A stretch of DNA of 38,395 nucleotides from CAZUZD01 sp964624465. Lineage in GTDB: Bacteria; Planctomycetota; Planctomycetia; Isosphaerales; Isosphaeraceae. The DNA is taken from the NCBI GenBank assembly GCA_964624465.1, contig CAZUZD010000019.1, forward strand, positions 1 to 38,395, read 5' to 3'. The notes under the pieces are model-generated. The model saw only the letters and a program-made list of their open reading frames with translations, ran no database searches and was not told where the DNA came from. Positions within the stretch are counted from its first letter, which is position 1; each line of letters begins with the position of its first letter. Shown in pieces: positions 15,633-22,711 of this stretch. The position numbers and the translations under genes were made by a program.

Positions 15633-16502
15633 TCAGGCGACGACTTCCCCGCGCACCAGGGCGTGGAACCGCCGGAGCAGGTCCCGGGTGACCGGGCCGG
15701 GGGTGCCGTCGCCGATCGGGCGGCCGTCGACCGAGATCACCGGGATCACCTCGGCGGCCGTGCCGGTCAGGAAGCATTCATCGGCGGTGTAGATGTCGTG
15801 GCGGTCCATCGAGCGCTCGACGACCGTCAGGCCGGCGGCGCGGGCCAGCTCGATGACGGCGTCGCGGGTGATCCCCTCGAGGATGCCCGAGTCGATCGAC
15901 GGCGTGTGCACCTGGCCCCGGCGCACGATGAAGATGTTGTCGCCGGTGCACTCGGCGACCTTCCCCTCGCTGTTGAGCATCAGGGCCTCGAGGCAACCGG
16001 CGTTGGTCCCCTCGATCTTGGCCATGATGTTGTTCAGGTAGTTCAGCGACTTGACCCGGGGGTTCAGCGCCGCCGGGTTGTTGCGGATCGTGCCCGAGGT
16101 GATGATCTTGAGCCCGCCGGCGTACACCTCCGCCGGGTAGAGCTGGATCGAGTCGGTGATGATGATCACCTGCGGGTGGCTGGTCTTGCGGGGGTCGAGC
16201 CCCAGGCTGCCGGCGCCCCGGGTGACGACCAGGCGGATGTAGGCGTCCGTGAGGTGATTGGCCGCGAGGGTGTCGAGGACGGCCTGGGCCAGCTCCTCCT
16301 TGGGCATGGGGATGACCAGGTGGATGGCGCGGGCCGACTCGTAGAGCCGGTCGATGTGCGGGCCGAGGCGGAAGACCTGGCCGGCGTAGGACCGGATCCC
16401 CTCGAAGACGCCGTCGCCGTAGAGCAGGCCGTGGTCGAAGACGCTGATCTTGGCGTCGGCCTTGTCGACGAGGTTGCCGCTGATCCAGACCTTGAGGCTC
16501 AT
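15633..16502 (-). CDS. ilvE: Branched-chain amino acid aminotransferase
   Basis: 289 residues of fold-type IV PLP enzyme. It has KVWISGNLVDKADAKISVFD, GLLYGDGVFEGIRSY, the PLP lysine in NPRVKSLNYLNNIMAKIEG, EALMLNSEGKVAECTGDNIF and ECFLTGTAAEVIPVISVDGR, all characteristic of IlvE. It catalyses the last step of Leu, Ile and Val synthesis (2-oxoacid plus glutamate) in the cytoplasm. D-amino acid and aminodeoxychorismate lyase relatives share the fold but usually differ in the EGIRSY and GTAAEV motifs. GGAG lies 10 nt before the ATG. It is first of four closely spaced minus-strand genes. Confidence 0.93.
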   Translation of the reverse strand: MSLKVWISGNLVDKADAKISVFDHGLLYGDGVFEGIRSYAGQVFRLGPHIDRLYESARAIHLVIPMPKEELAQAVLDTLAANHLTDAYIRLVVTRGAGSLGLDPRKTSHPQVIIITDSIQLYPAEVYAGGLKIITSGTIRNNPAALNPRVKSLNYLNNIMAKIEGTNAGCLEALMLNSEGKVAECTGDNIFIVRRGQVHTPSIDSGILEGITRDAVIELARAAGLTVVERSMDRHDIYTADECFLTGTAAEVIPVISVDGRPIGDGTPGPVTRDLLRRFHALVRGEVVA

Positions 16503-16689
16503 CGAGGTGTCACTCCGTCGGACGGCGCGAGCGGTCGGGGGACCGCGGCCCGGGGATCACGCCTGGAGGGCCTCACACCGGTGGGAGGCGGGGGGCGTGG
16601 CCGTGGCCGGCGGTCGGGGGAACGGGCCTGCGCGGGGCGATTCCGGACTCGACCCCGTCGCGACGTCGCGGCCCCCACCCGCCTGAGAC

Positions 16690-17406
16690 TCAGGTCAGGG
16701 CGGGGGCCCAATCCTCGATGCGCCCCTCGGCGAGCCGGACGATCCGGTCCGTCTGCGCGGCGATGTGGGCGTCGTGGGTGACCATCATCATAGTGAGGCC
16801 CCGTTCCCGGTTCAAGTCGCGGAGCAGCTCGAGCACGCCCTGCCCGGTGGCGGCGTCGAGGTTGCCCGTCGGCTCGTCGGCCAGCAGGATCTCGGGCCGG
16901 CCCGAGAGCGCCCGCGCGATCGCCGCCCGCTGCATCTCGCCGCCGGAGAGCTCGCCGGGGCGGTGGTTCAGGCGATGGCCCAGGCCCACGCGGTCCAGCA
17001 GCGCCTCGGCCTCCTTGCGGAGCGCGGCCCGCTGCCGCAGGTACGCCAGCGCCCCGTACCGGATCATCTGCGGCATCAGCACGTTCTCGAGCGCGCTGAG
17101 CTCGGGCAGCAGGTGATACGACTGGAAGATGAACCCGAAGGTCCGGTTGCGGAGCGCGTCGCGGCGGCGCTCGGGGAGGTTGTCGATGCGGCGGCCGTCG
17201 AGCCGGACGTCGCCGTCGTCGGGGGCGTCGAGCAGGCCGAGCACGTGCAAAAGCGTGCTCTTGCCCGAGCCCGAGGCGCCCACGATCGCGACCAGCTCGC
17301 CGCGCTCGACCTCGACGTCGACCCCGCGGAGCACGGGCACGTCCACCTTCCCCTTGCGGTATCCCTTGACCAGTGCGGCGGCCGACAGGTGCGGTTCCGA
17401 GGCCAC
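16690..17406 (-). CDS. LolD-like ABC transporter ATP-binding protein
   Basis: 238 residues from the GTG at 17406, which has AAGGAGG 5 nt upstream; a TTG-started extension to 17427 would absorb that site. Walker A is GASGSGKST, followed by Q-loop FIFQSYHLLPELSALENVLM, signature LSGGEMQRAAIARALSG, Walker B ILLADEPTGNLD and H-loop MMVTHDAHIA. The sequence is of the LolD/MacB export class, which powers lipoprotein release or mechanotransmission rather than import. The permease gene immediately upstream (17531-18952) is LolC/E-like, so the two should form one complex in the inner membrane. A strong hairpin and a (GATCA)4 tract separate them. A small perfect palindrome (CCTGAGACTCAGG, 16682-16694) covers the stop region. 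Confidence 0.9.
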   Translation of the reverse strand: MASEPHLSAAALVKGYRKGKVDVPVLRGVDVEVERGELVAIVGASGSGKSTLLHVLGLLDAPDDGDVRLDGRRIDNLPERRRDALRNRTFGFIFQSYHLLPELSALENVLMPQMIRYGALAYLRQRAALRKEAEALLDRVGLGHRLNHRPGELSGGEMQRAAIARALSGRPEILLADEPTGNLDAATGQGVLELLRDLNRERGLTMMMVTHDAHIAAQTDRIVRLAEGRIEDWAPALT

Positions 17407-17411
17407 GGTCC

Positions 17412-17418
17412 CCTCCTT
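17412..17418 (-). promoter_or_regulatory. Strong Shine-Dalgarno (AAGGAGG) of the LolD-like gene
   Basis: AAGGAGG on the minus strand lies 5 nt before the GTG at 17406 and decides for that start over the TTG at 17427. Confidence 0.65.
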
Positions 17419-17440
17419 GGCAATCAAACGGGTCTCAGGG

Positions 17441-17485
17441 CGGCCCGGGGCGGGGCCGCTCGGGCGGCCCGGACGCCCCGGGCCG
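17441..17485 (-). promoter_or_regulatory. Intercistronic hairpin between permease and ATPase genes
   Basis: An outer perfect 12-bp inverted repeat (CGGCCCGGGGCG 17441-17452 with 17474-17485) encloses a 7-bp stem (GGGCCGC / GCGGCCC) with a TCGG loop, giving about 19 bp with a 3-nt bulge. It lies in the transcript after the permease stop and before the ATPase ribosome site. It could be a partial terminator, attenuator or mRNA-stability element. Confidence 0.55.
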
Positions 17486-17500
17486 GGCGTCTTGGCGTCG

Positions 17501-17520
17501 GATCAGATCAGATCAGATCA
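17501..17520. repeat. (GATCA)4 tandem microsatellite
   Basis: Four perfect GATCA units start 10 nt beyond the permease stop. The tract contains four GATC (Dam-type) sites and could vary in unit number by slippage. Confidence 0.95.
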
Positions 17521-17530
17521 GGGGCCGGTG

Positions 17531-18952
17531 TCACTCGTACCGCAGGGCCCGCACCGGGTGCAGCTTCGAGGCGCGGTGCGCCGGCCAGATGCTGGCCGTC
17601 ACCGCGATCAGCAGCGCGCCCAGCACGATCCAGAGCACCGTCAGCGGGTCGATCCGGGTCGGGATCTCGCTGAAGTAGTAGATCGTGTCGTCGAAGACCT
17701 TGTGCCCGAGCGCCCAGCTCAGCCACTTCTCGATCACGTTGATGTTCCGCACGAACACCAGGCCGCCGAGCATGCCGACGCCGCTGCCGACCAGGCCCAG
17801 CGACAGGCCGTAGCCCAGGAAGATCCCCCGCACGCCCGAGGTCGACGCCCCGAGCGCCTTGAGGATGCCGATGTCGCGGGTCTTCTCGACCACGATCATC
17901 GAGAAGATCGCCAGGATGCCGAACCCGGCCACCGCGATGATGAAGAACAGCAGGATGTTCAGGATGCTCTGCTCGACGGCCACCGCCGACAGCAGCGCCC
18001 CCTGCTTCTGCTCCCAGGTGCGGACGGCGAATCGCATCGGCCACTTCTGGAACAGGACCCGGTTCAGGTCGAGCGCCAGGCGGTCGAGGTCGGTGCCCGG
18101 CGTGACCTTGATCTGGATCTGGTTGACGAAGCCCTCCGACTGGCCGTCGCCCATGCCGCGGAGGTACTGGAGCCGCTTCAGCGGGATGTAGACGAACTGC
18201 GAGTCGTACTCGCTCATGCCGCTCTTGAAGAAGCCGACCACGGCGAAGCTGTCGCGCGCCGCCTTGATCTCGGCGCCGCCGACCCCGGCCGTGGGGAAGT
18301 GCAGCACGACCTTGCCGCCGCGCGGGGCCAGGAACATGTCGGTCGTGGCCCCCGGCGGATGGTGGGTCACGGTGGCGTAGCCGGGGATCGCCCCCTGGTC
18401 GGGCACGTCGTTGAGGGCGTGCTGCTGCAGGAGGGTGTCGATCTCGGTGTCCTGCTCGTCCATCTGGTGCCGTTCGAGCAGCACCTGGGCGGCCGCCGAG
18501 CGCGAGCGCAGCTTCGGGTCGACCTCGAACGACGGGGGCACCTTGTTCCCCTCCTCGTCGATCAGGTACTCGGCGAAGTCGCCCGTCCGGGCGCGGGCCT
18601 CGGGGTCGACGCCGATGATCTGCACCGGGCGCATGATCGGCTCGCCACCGTAGTGGTACGTCATGATCCCCGGCACCTCGATCGTCGGCGCCAGCGCCTG
18701 GACGCGGTCGCCGCCGATCTGACGCACCAGGGCCATCACCTCGCTCGGGTTGGCGAAGCCATCGAACGACGTGCCCTCGATCACCACGTCGGAGAGCACG
18801 CCGTGGAGCCGGTCGCGCATCTTCTCCGAGAACCCGGCCATGACCGAGTTGACGACGATCATCGTGGCCACGCCCAGCATCACGCTGATGACGCTGGCCA
18901 GCGCGATGTAGCGGGTCTTGAGGTACCGCCAGCAGAGCAGGTACTTGTACAT
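17531..18952 (-). CDS. LolC/LolE-like ABC transporter permease
   Basis: 473 residues. The ATG at 18952 (MYKYLLCWRYLKTRYIALAS) is chosen because the family begins just there; GGGAGG lies about 11 nt upstream and the longer ORF to 19060 is Arg-rich noise. One membrane segment near 15-40 (ISVMLGVATMIVVNSVMAGF) is followed by a large periplasmic MacB_PCD-like domain to about 340. Three C-terminal segments follow: LNILLFFIIAVAGFGILAIF, GIFLGYGLSLGLVGSGVGML, and VLWIVLGALLIAVTASIWPA. VVEKTRDIGILKALGAS and PAHRASKLHPVRALRYE are FtsX-type coupling and C-terminal motifs. It probably forms the membrane part of a lipoprotein-release-like exporter with the LolD-like ATPase downstream. The outer-membrane protein it would serve is not in the window. 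Confidence 0.88.
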   Translation of the reverse strand: MYKYLLCWRYLKTRYIALASVISVMLGVATMIVVNSVMAGFSEKMRDRLHGVLSDVVIEGTSFDGFANPSEVMALVRQIGGDRVQALAPTIEVPGIMTYHYGGEPIMRPVQIIGVDPEARARTGDFAEYLIDEEGNKVPPSFEVDPKLRSRSAAAQVLLERHQMDEQDTEIDTLLQQHALNDVPDQGAIPGYATVTHHPPGATTDMFLAPRGGKVVLHFPTAGVGGAEIKAARDSFAVVGFFKSGMSEYDSQFVYIPLKRLQYLRGMGDGQSEGFVNQIQIKVTPGTDLDRLALDLNRVLFQKWPMRFAVRTWEQKQGALLSAVAVEQSILNILLFFIIAVAGFGILAIFSMIVVEKTRDIGILKALGASTSGVRGIFLGYGLSLGLVGSGVGMLGGLVFVRNINVIEKWLSWALGHKVFDDTIYYFSEIPTRIDPLTVLWIVLGALLIAVTASIWPAHRASKLHPVRALRYE

Positions 18953-19181
18953 CCCGGTGCGGGCCTCCCTGCCCATTTGACGTGTGATCCGGCCCCGACG
19001 GTCCGGGTCAGTGGCCCCCGCGACGCCCTCCCAGGACGCACGCCGGGCCCCTCGGACCATCCGTGGTCCGTGTCTCTAACCCAGAACCCCGGAACCGGCA
19101 ATCCGAGATTTCCCGGCCCCCGCGCCCGGTCGGACCCTGGCGGGATCGACTCCCCCGGGGTCCGACCGGGCCGGGCCCGGT

Positions 19182-21536
19182 TCAGCTCACGAAGGTCTGG
19201 AAGATCTTCGAGAACTCGAACTTCTGCTGCACGATGCTGCTGGAGGTGTTCTCGACGTACGAGATCGCCCCGGCGGGGTTGGCCTGGTCGCGGTTCAGCG
19301 ACCACATCGCCAGCCGCCCGATCCCCTTGGCCTTCGCCCAGGTGACCAGCTCGCGCGCGGCCGCCTGATCGAAGATCTCGGTCGTCACGTCGTTCAGGCC
19401 GATCATCGGCGTGACCCCGATCATGGCGTAGAGCTGCGCATCGGTCGGCGTGGCGCCATAGAGGTTGCGGAGCTGCGTGAACAGGCTGGTGCCGGCCTGG
19501 ATCGCGTAGGTGCCCATCTTGCCCGAGGGGTTGGGCGCGGCCGAGTCGCCGTAGTCCATCGCCATGATGTTCACCCCGTCGATGCGGACGCCCGCCTTGA
19601 GCGCCGACTGGAGCGAATACAGGCCGTCGGCCGTCAGGCCGGTGGGAAGCACGGGCAGGGTGAACCAGACCTCCAGGGGCTTGCCCTCGGCGGCCTGGGT
19701 CTTCTGGACGGCCGCGATCGCCTGGCTGCGGCGGTCGATCGAGGGCTTGTGGGCGCCGGCGGCCCCCTCGATGTCGAAGTCGATGTGGGTCAGGCCGTAG
19801 GCGTCGATCACCTGGTCGTAGGCGTTCGTGAGCGTCTTCACGTCGGTGACCACCTCGGCCAGCTCGCGGCCGGCGGCGCCGCCGAACGAGACCATGACGT
19901 CGCCGCCGAGGGCCCGGAGGTTCGTGATCTGGGTCCGGAGCGCCCGGTCGTAGGCACCGCCGTTGACCTCGTACTCGGTGTACCCGCCCCAGGCCGGGGC
20001 GCCCGCGGCCGTGGCCGTGATGAACGCCAGCGAGAAGTTCTTGACCCCCGAGGCCTTCGATGCGGCGACCAGGTCATACGTCGGCCACAGGCCCATGTCG
20101 ACGTAGGGCGAGTACTGGTGAGTCGGCCAGGCGGGCGCCGCCGGCAGCGTCGTCACCGTCATGGCGACGGTCGCCGTGGCCGTGCCGCCCAGCGCGTCGG
20201 TGATCGTGTAGGTCCAGGAGTCGAGGCCCGTGTACCCGTTGGCGGGCGCGTAGGTGATCGTCCGGTCGGCGTTCACGACGATCACGCCGTGCGCCGGCTG
20301 CGTGACCCCCGCGATCGCCAGCGCCAGGCCGTTGGGGTCGCTGTCGTTGGCCAGCACGTTCACCCTGGCGTTGGTGCCGGCGTAGGTCGTGGCCACATCA
20401 TTGACCGCCACCGGCGGCTTCGGGGCGCCCGAGCCGCCACCGGTGAGCGGTGGGGTGAGCACGAAGTTCGTCGGCACCACCGTCCCGCCGCCCGGCGACG
20501 CCGTGAAGCCCACGCTCGCCGTGGCCCCCACCGCGATCGTGCTGTTCCAGCTCGCCGGGGCGACCTTGTAGTGGTTGCCCACCCGCGAGGTGATCGAGCC
20601 GTTCCAGATCGAGCTGATCGTGCCGGCGAAGTCGAAGTCGAGCACCCAGTTGCTGACCGGGGTGGTGCCGGTGTTCCTGATGTCGATCTGGCCGTTGAAC
20701 CCGGTGCCCCAGTCGGAGGTGTTCGTGAACGTGATGCTGCCGCTGGCCGGCGGCGCGTTCAGGTTGTGGATCGTGCCGGTCGCGGCCGTCGTGGCCAGGG
20801 TCGCCCCGCTGGGCGCCGAGAGCTTGAGGGCGAAGCTCGTGTCCGCCTTCCAGGTCGCCGCCGCCGGCACGGGCACGGCGATCGTCTGCTTCGTGGTGCC
20901 GGCCGCGAAGGTGAGCGTGCCGCTGGTCGACTTGTAGTCGGTACCCGCCTTCGCCGTGCCATCCGCCGTGGCGTACTGCACCGTCACCGGCCCCTTGGCG
21001 GCGGCCGACAGGCTCACGGTGAAGACGGCCGTCGTCGCCGCGCCCGCGCCCACATTGGCCGTGACGTTCGCCGTGCTGATCGTCGGGGCGCTGGTGGTGC
21101 CGCCGCCGCCCAGGGGCAGGCTGTTGATCAGGTAGTTCGTCGGCGCCGGGGCCGAACCACCAGGCGCGGCCACGAATCCGATGTCAATTTGGCCCCCGCC
21201 CGGCAGCGACTGGTTCCAGCTCAGGCCGCTGATGACGTAGTGGTTGCCGATGCGGGCGTCGATCTCCGAGTTCCAGATCGACGAGATCGACGTCGGCAGG
21301 TCGAACTCCAGCTTCCAGTCGTGGACCGGGGTGGGGTCCGTGTTCTTGAGGCGGATCTGCGCCTGGTAGCCCGACCCCCAGTCGTTGGTGAGGGTGTACG
21401 TCGCCGTCACGCCCGTGAGCAGCACCCGCTCATCGAGCCCCTCCAGCGCCGGCCGGCGTCGCGGAGCCCGTCGTCGGGCCGTCGTGCCGCGGGCCCGTGC
21501 GAACCGATCCGCCCGATCAATCCAGTCCTGGAACAT
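19182..21536 (-). CDS. Multidomain GH18 chitinase-like protein with two CBM2-like modules
   Basis: 784 residues. The ATG at 21536 has AGGGAG 8 nt upstream; no classical signal peptide, but the Arg-rich start followed by PALEGLDERVLLTG is the N-terminal motif of many large planctomycete exported proteins. Domains in order: CBM2-like at about 43-142 (TNDWGSGYQAQIRLKN); Calx-beta-like at about 150-260 (VQYATADGTAKAGTDYKSTS); a second CBM2-like at about 264-365 (TSDWGTGFNGQIDIRNTG); a cadherin/Ig-like module at about 375-465 (VNVLANDSDPNG); and GH18 at about 475-784. The GH18 catalytic signature is HIDFDIEG, with the acid Glu near 590, plus VNIMAMDYGD and MWSLNRD. It probably binds and cuts chitin or a similar beta-1,4 polymer outside the cell. 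No dockerin or sorting tail was seen. Confidence 0.88.
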   Translation of the reverse strand: MFQDWIDRADRFARARGTTARRRAPRRRPALEGLDERVLLTGVTATYTLTNDWGSGYQAQIRLKNTDPTPVHDWKLEFDLPTSISSIWNSEIDARIGNHYVISGLSWNQSLPGGGQIDIGFVAAPGGSAPAPTNYLINSLPLGGGGTTSAPTISTANVTANVGAGAATTAVFTVSLSAAAKGPVTVQYATADGTAKAGTDYKSTSGTLTFAAGTTKQTIAVPVPAAATWKADTSFALKLSAPSGATLATTAATGTIHNLNAPPASGSITFTNTSDWGTGFNGQIDIRNTGTTPVSNWVLDFDFAGTISSIWNGSITSRVGNHYKVAPASWNSTIAVGATASVGFTASPGGGTVVPTNFVLTPPLTGGGSGAPKPPVAVNDVATTYAGTNARVNVLANDSDPNGLALAIAGVTQPAHGVIVVNADRTITYAPANGYTGLDSWTYTITDALGGTATATVAMTVTTLPAAPAWPTHQYSPYVDMGLWPTYDLVAASKASGVKNFSLAFITATAAGAPAWGGYTEYEVNGGAYDRALRTQITNLRALGGDVMVSFGGAAGRELAEVVTDVKTLTNAYDQVIDAYGLTHIDFDIEGAAGAHKPSIDRRSQAIAAVQKTQAAEGKPLEVWFTLPVLPTGLTADGLYSLQSALKAGVRIDGVNIMAMDYGDSAAPNPSGKMGTYAIQAGTSLFTQLRNLYGATPTDAQLYAMIGVTPMIGLNDVTTEIFDQAAARELVTWAKAKGIGRLAMWSLNRDQANPAGAISYVENTSSSIVQQKFEFSKIFQTFVS

Positions 21537-21994
21537 GGCGTCGCTCCCTGGTGGCGATCCGAGGTTTCCGACCCAGGTCCCCGCCCCCGGCTCCCGGCTG
21601 ACCCCGATCCGGGCGCACGGCCGCCCCGGTGCCCGGCCCGCGCCCCCAGGGCGCAGCCCGCACCGCATCCGACCCCCGCCGGAGGGCACCCTGCGCCCTC
21701 GAACTTCCGGGGAGGACGGCGGCCTCGCCATCCCGATTCGTCGCGTCAGACCCCAGAGCAATCGCGGTCGCCGGGACCGCCAGGACAGGAGGGGGACTCG
21801 ACACTGTCATGTCACACCGAATGGTTGCATGCAATGTCTGATCAGCATCCTATGCCGGTGCCGCGCCGCCCCGCCAGCGGAAACTTCCCGAATCCGGAAA
21901 AGTTTCCGGGCCGGATCGAGGCGTGCTGTCCTGTCGTCAGGCGGGGTCCGCCACGAGTTGGCGGACGGAGTCGACCGGTCGGCGGGCCGGACTC

Positions 21995-22044
21995 ACGCCG
22001 CCTGTCGCTGCGCGACCCGGACGAGCAAGTCGTCCGGGCTACCC
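21995..22044 (-). repeat. GTAG-type REP element, family A copy 1
   Basis: The copy lies in reverse orientation and ends on the plus strand in GGGCTAC (GTAGCCC on the minus strand). It contains a perfect 9-bp stem CCCGGACGA/TCGTCCGGG (22016-22024 and 22030-22038) with loop GCAAG, flanked by GTCGCTGCGCGA. A GTAG tetranucleotide next to a palindrome is the hallmark of bacterial REP sequences moved by RAYT (TnpA-REP) proteins. Confidence 0.75.
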
Positions 22045-22081
22045 TGAGGCCGGCTGGTGTTCGAACCGTCGGGTGGAACTG

Positions 22082-22131
22082 ACGCCGCCTGTCGCTGCGC
22101 GACCCGGACGAGTCAATCGTCCGGGCGACCC
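22082..22131 (-). repeat. GTAG-type REP element, family A copy 2 (diverged GTAG)
   Basis: Same orientation and the same ACGCCGCCTGTCGCTGCGCG flank as copy 1, 87 nt further on. The stem CCCGGACGA/TCGTCCGGG is intact (22103-22111, 22117-22125) with a different loop, GTCAA. The tetranucleotide position reads GCGAC instead of GCTAC, so GTAG has decayed to GTCG. Confidence 0.75.
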
Positions 22132-22289
22132 CGCTACGCGGTCAGAGTGACGATGTATCACTTCACCCCGGCTCTGCCTCTGGGATAATTCTCCACTGGG
22201 AGGTTGATCCCGACCGCCTTCCAGGCGTCGGCGTCAAATCCAGTGAGACGTCAGAGATGCTCACCACGCCAGCCACCCAAGGCAACGGA

Positions 22290-22583
22290 ATGCCTCCGCC
22301 TCCACAAACGCTCGACGGTGCGAACGTCCTCTACTGGGCCACAAGCCGGCTGGGACGCTTCCACACGATCCCACATGGGGCCGACCCCGTCGCTGTCGAC
22401 GTCATCTCGGTGGCTGCGATGGCCATCTGCCGCTACCCCAATGGAGGGCCGTACTATCTGTTCAAGTGTGATCGGGACTGGGAGGTGGTGTTCGACTGGG
22501 ACGCTGAGAGCATCGACGAGGCTCAAGCCATCGCGGCCCAACATGTTCGTGGCGAGAAGATCGAGTGGCACTCCGCCGTCTGA
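22290..22583 (+). CDS. Small conserved-looking hypothetical protein
   Basis: 97 residues from the ATG at 22290 (AAGG about 8 nt upstream), or 108 from the ATG at 22257; the start is uncertain. It reads ANVLYWATSRLGRFHTIPHG, then AICRYPNGGPYYLFKCDRDW, then EVVFDWDAESIDEAQAIAAQ. The pattern of a short sheet with YYLFxCDxxWEVxxD followed by a helix resembles small uncharacterised proteins I recall from planctomycetes. It has no signal peptide, membrane segment or known domain. Codons are less GC-biased than in neighbours, and REP elements lie on both sides, suggesting an acquired or mobile cargo gene. Function unknown. Confidence 0.65.
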   Translation: MPPPPQTLDGANVLYWATSRLGRFHTIPHGADPVAVDVISVAAMAICRYPNGGPYYLFKCDRDWEVVFDWDAESIDEAQAIAAQHVRGEKIEWHSAV

Positions 22584-22644
22584 CGCGACCCGTCAAAACA
22601 ACTGTGGCGTCTGACTTGCCATGACGAAGTCGATCGAAGCGCGG

Positions 22645-22692
22645 GTAGCCCGGACGACTGGTTCGTCCGGGTCGCGCAGCGACGGGCGGTCG
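22645..22692 (+). repeat. GTAG-type REP element, family A copy 3
   Basis: The copy is inverted relative to copies 1 and 2 and begins GTAGCCCGGACGA (22645 region), with stem 22649-22657 / 22663-22671, loop CTGGT, then GTCGCGCAGCGAC. It lies just beyond the lysS stop in the lysS transcript and could also act as its 3' hairpin. Confidence 0.75.
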
Positions 22693-22711
22693 ATGTCAGA
22701 GGGCCGGGGGC

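Larger units (their letters stand above)
21537..22256. other. Long gene-free region with palindromes and two REP elements
   Basis: No convincing gene was found here. The part next to the GH18 gene is GC-rich. At 21800-21910 is a less GC-rich patch holding TTGCATGCAA (21825-21834) and an inverted repeat GGAAACTT/AAGTTTCC (21879-21886 and 21900-21907), possible control sites for the GH18 gene. Two REP copies follow at 21995-22044 and 22082-22131. Confidence 0.6.

Noticed and set aside
19054..19069. Short palindrome GGACCATCCGTGGTCC as an operator of the permease gene
   Set aside because: Six-bp arms are expected by chance at this GC content, and it lies about 100 nt upstream without a visible promoter.
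22050..22080. Possible tRNA T-arm (GGTTCGAA on the minus strand)
   Set aside because: The flanking bases do not form a T-stem and no acceptor, D or anticodon arms could be found.
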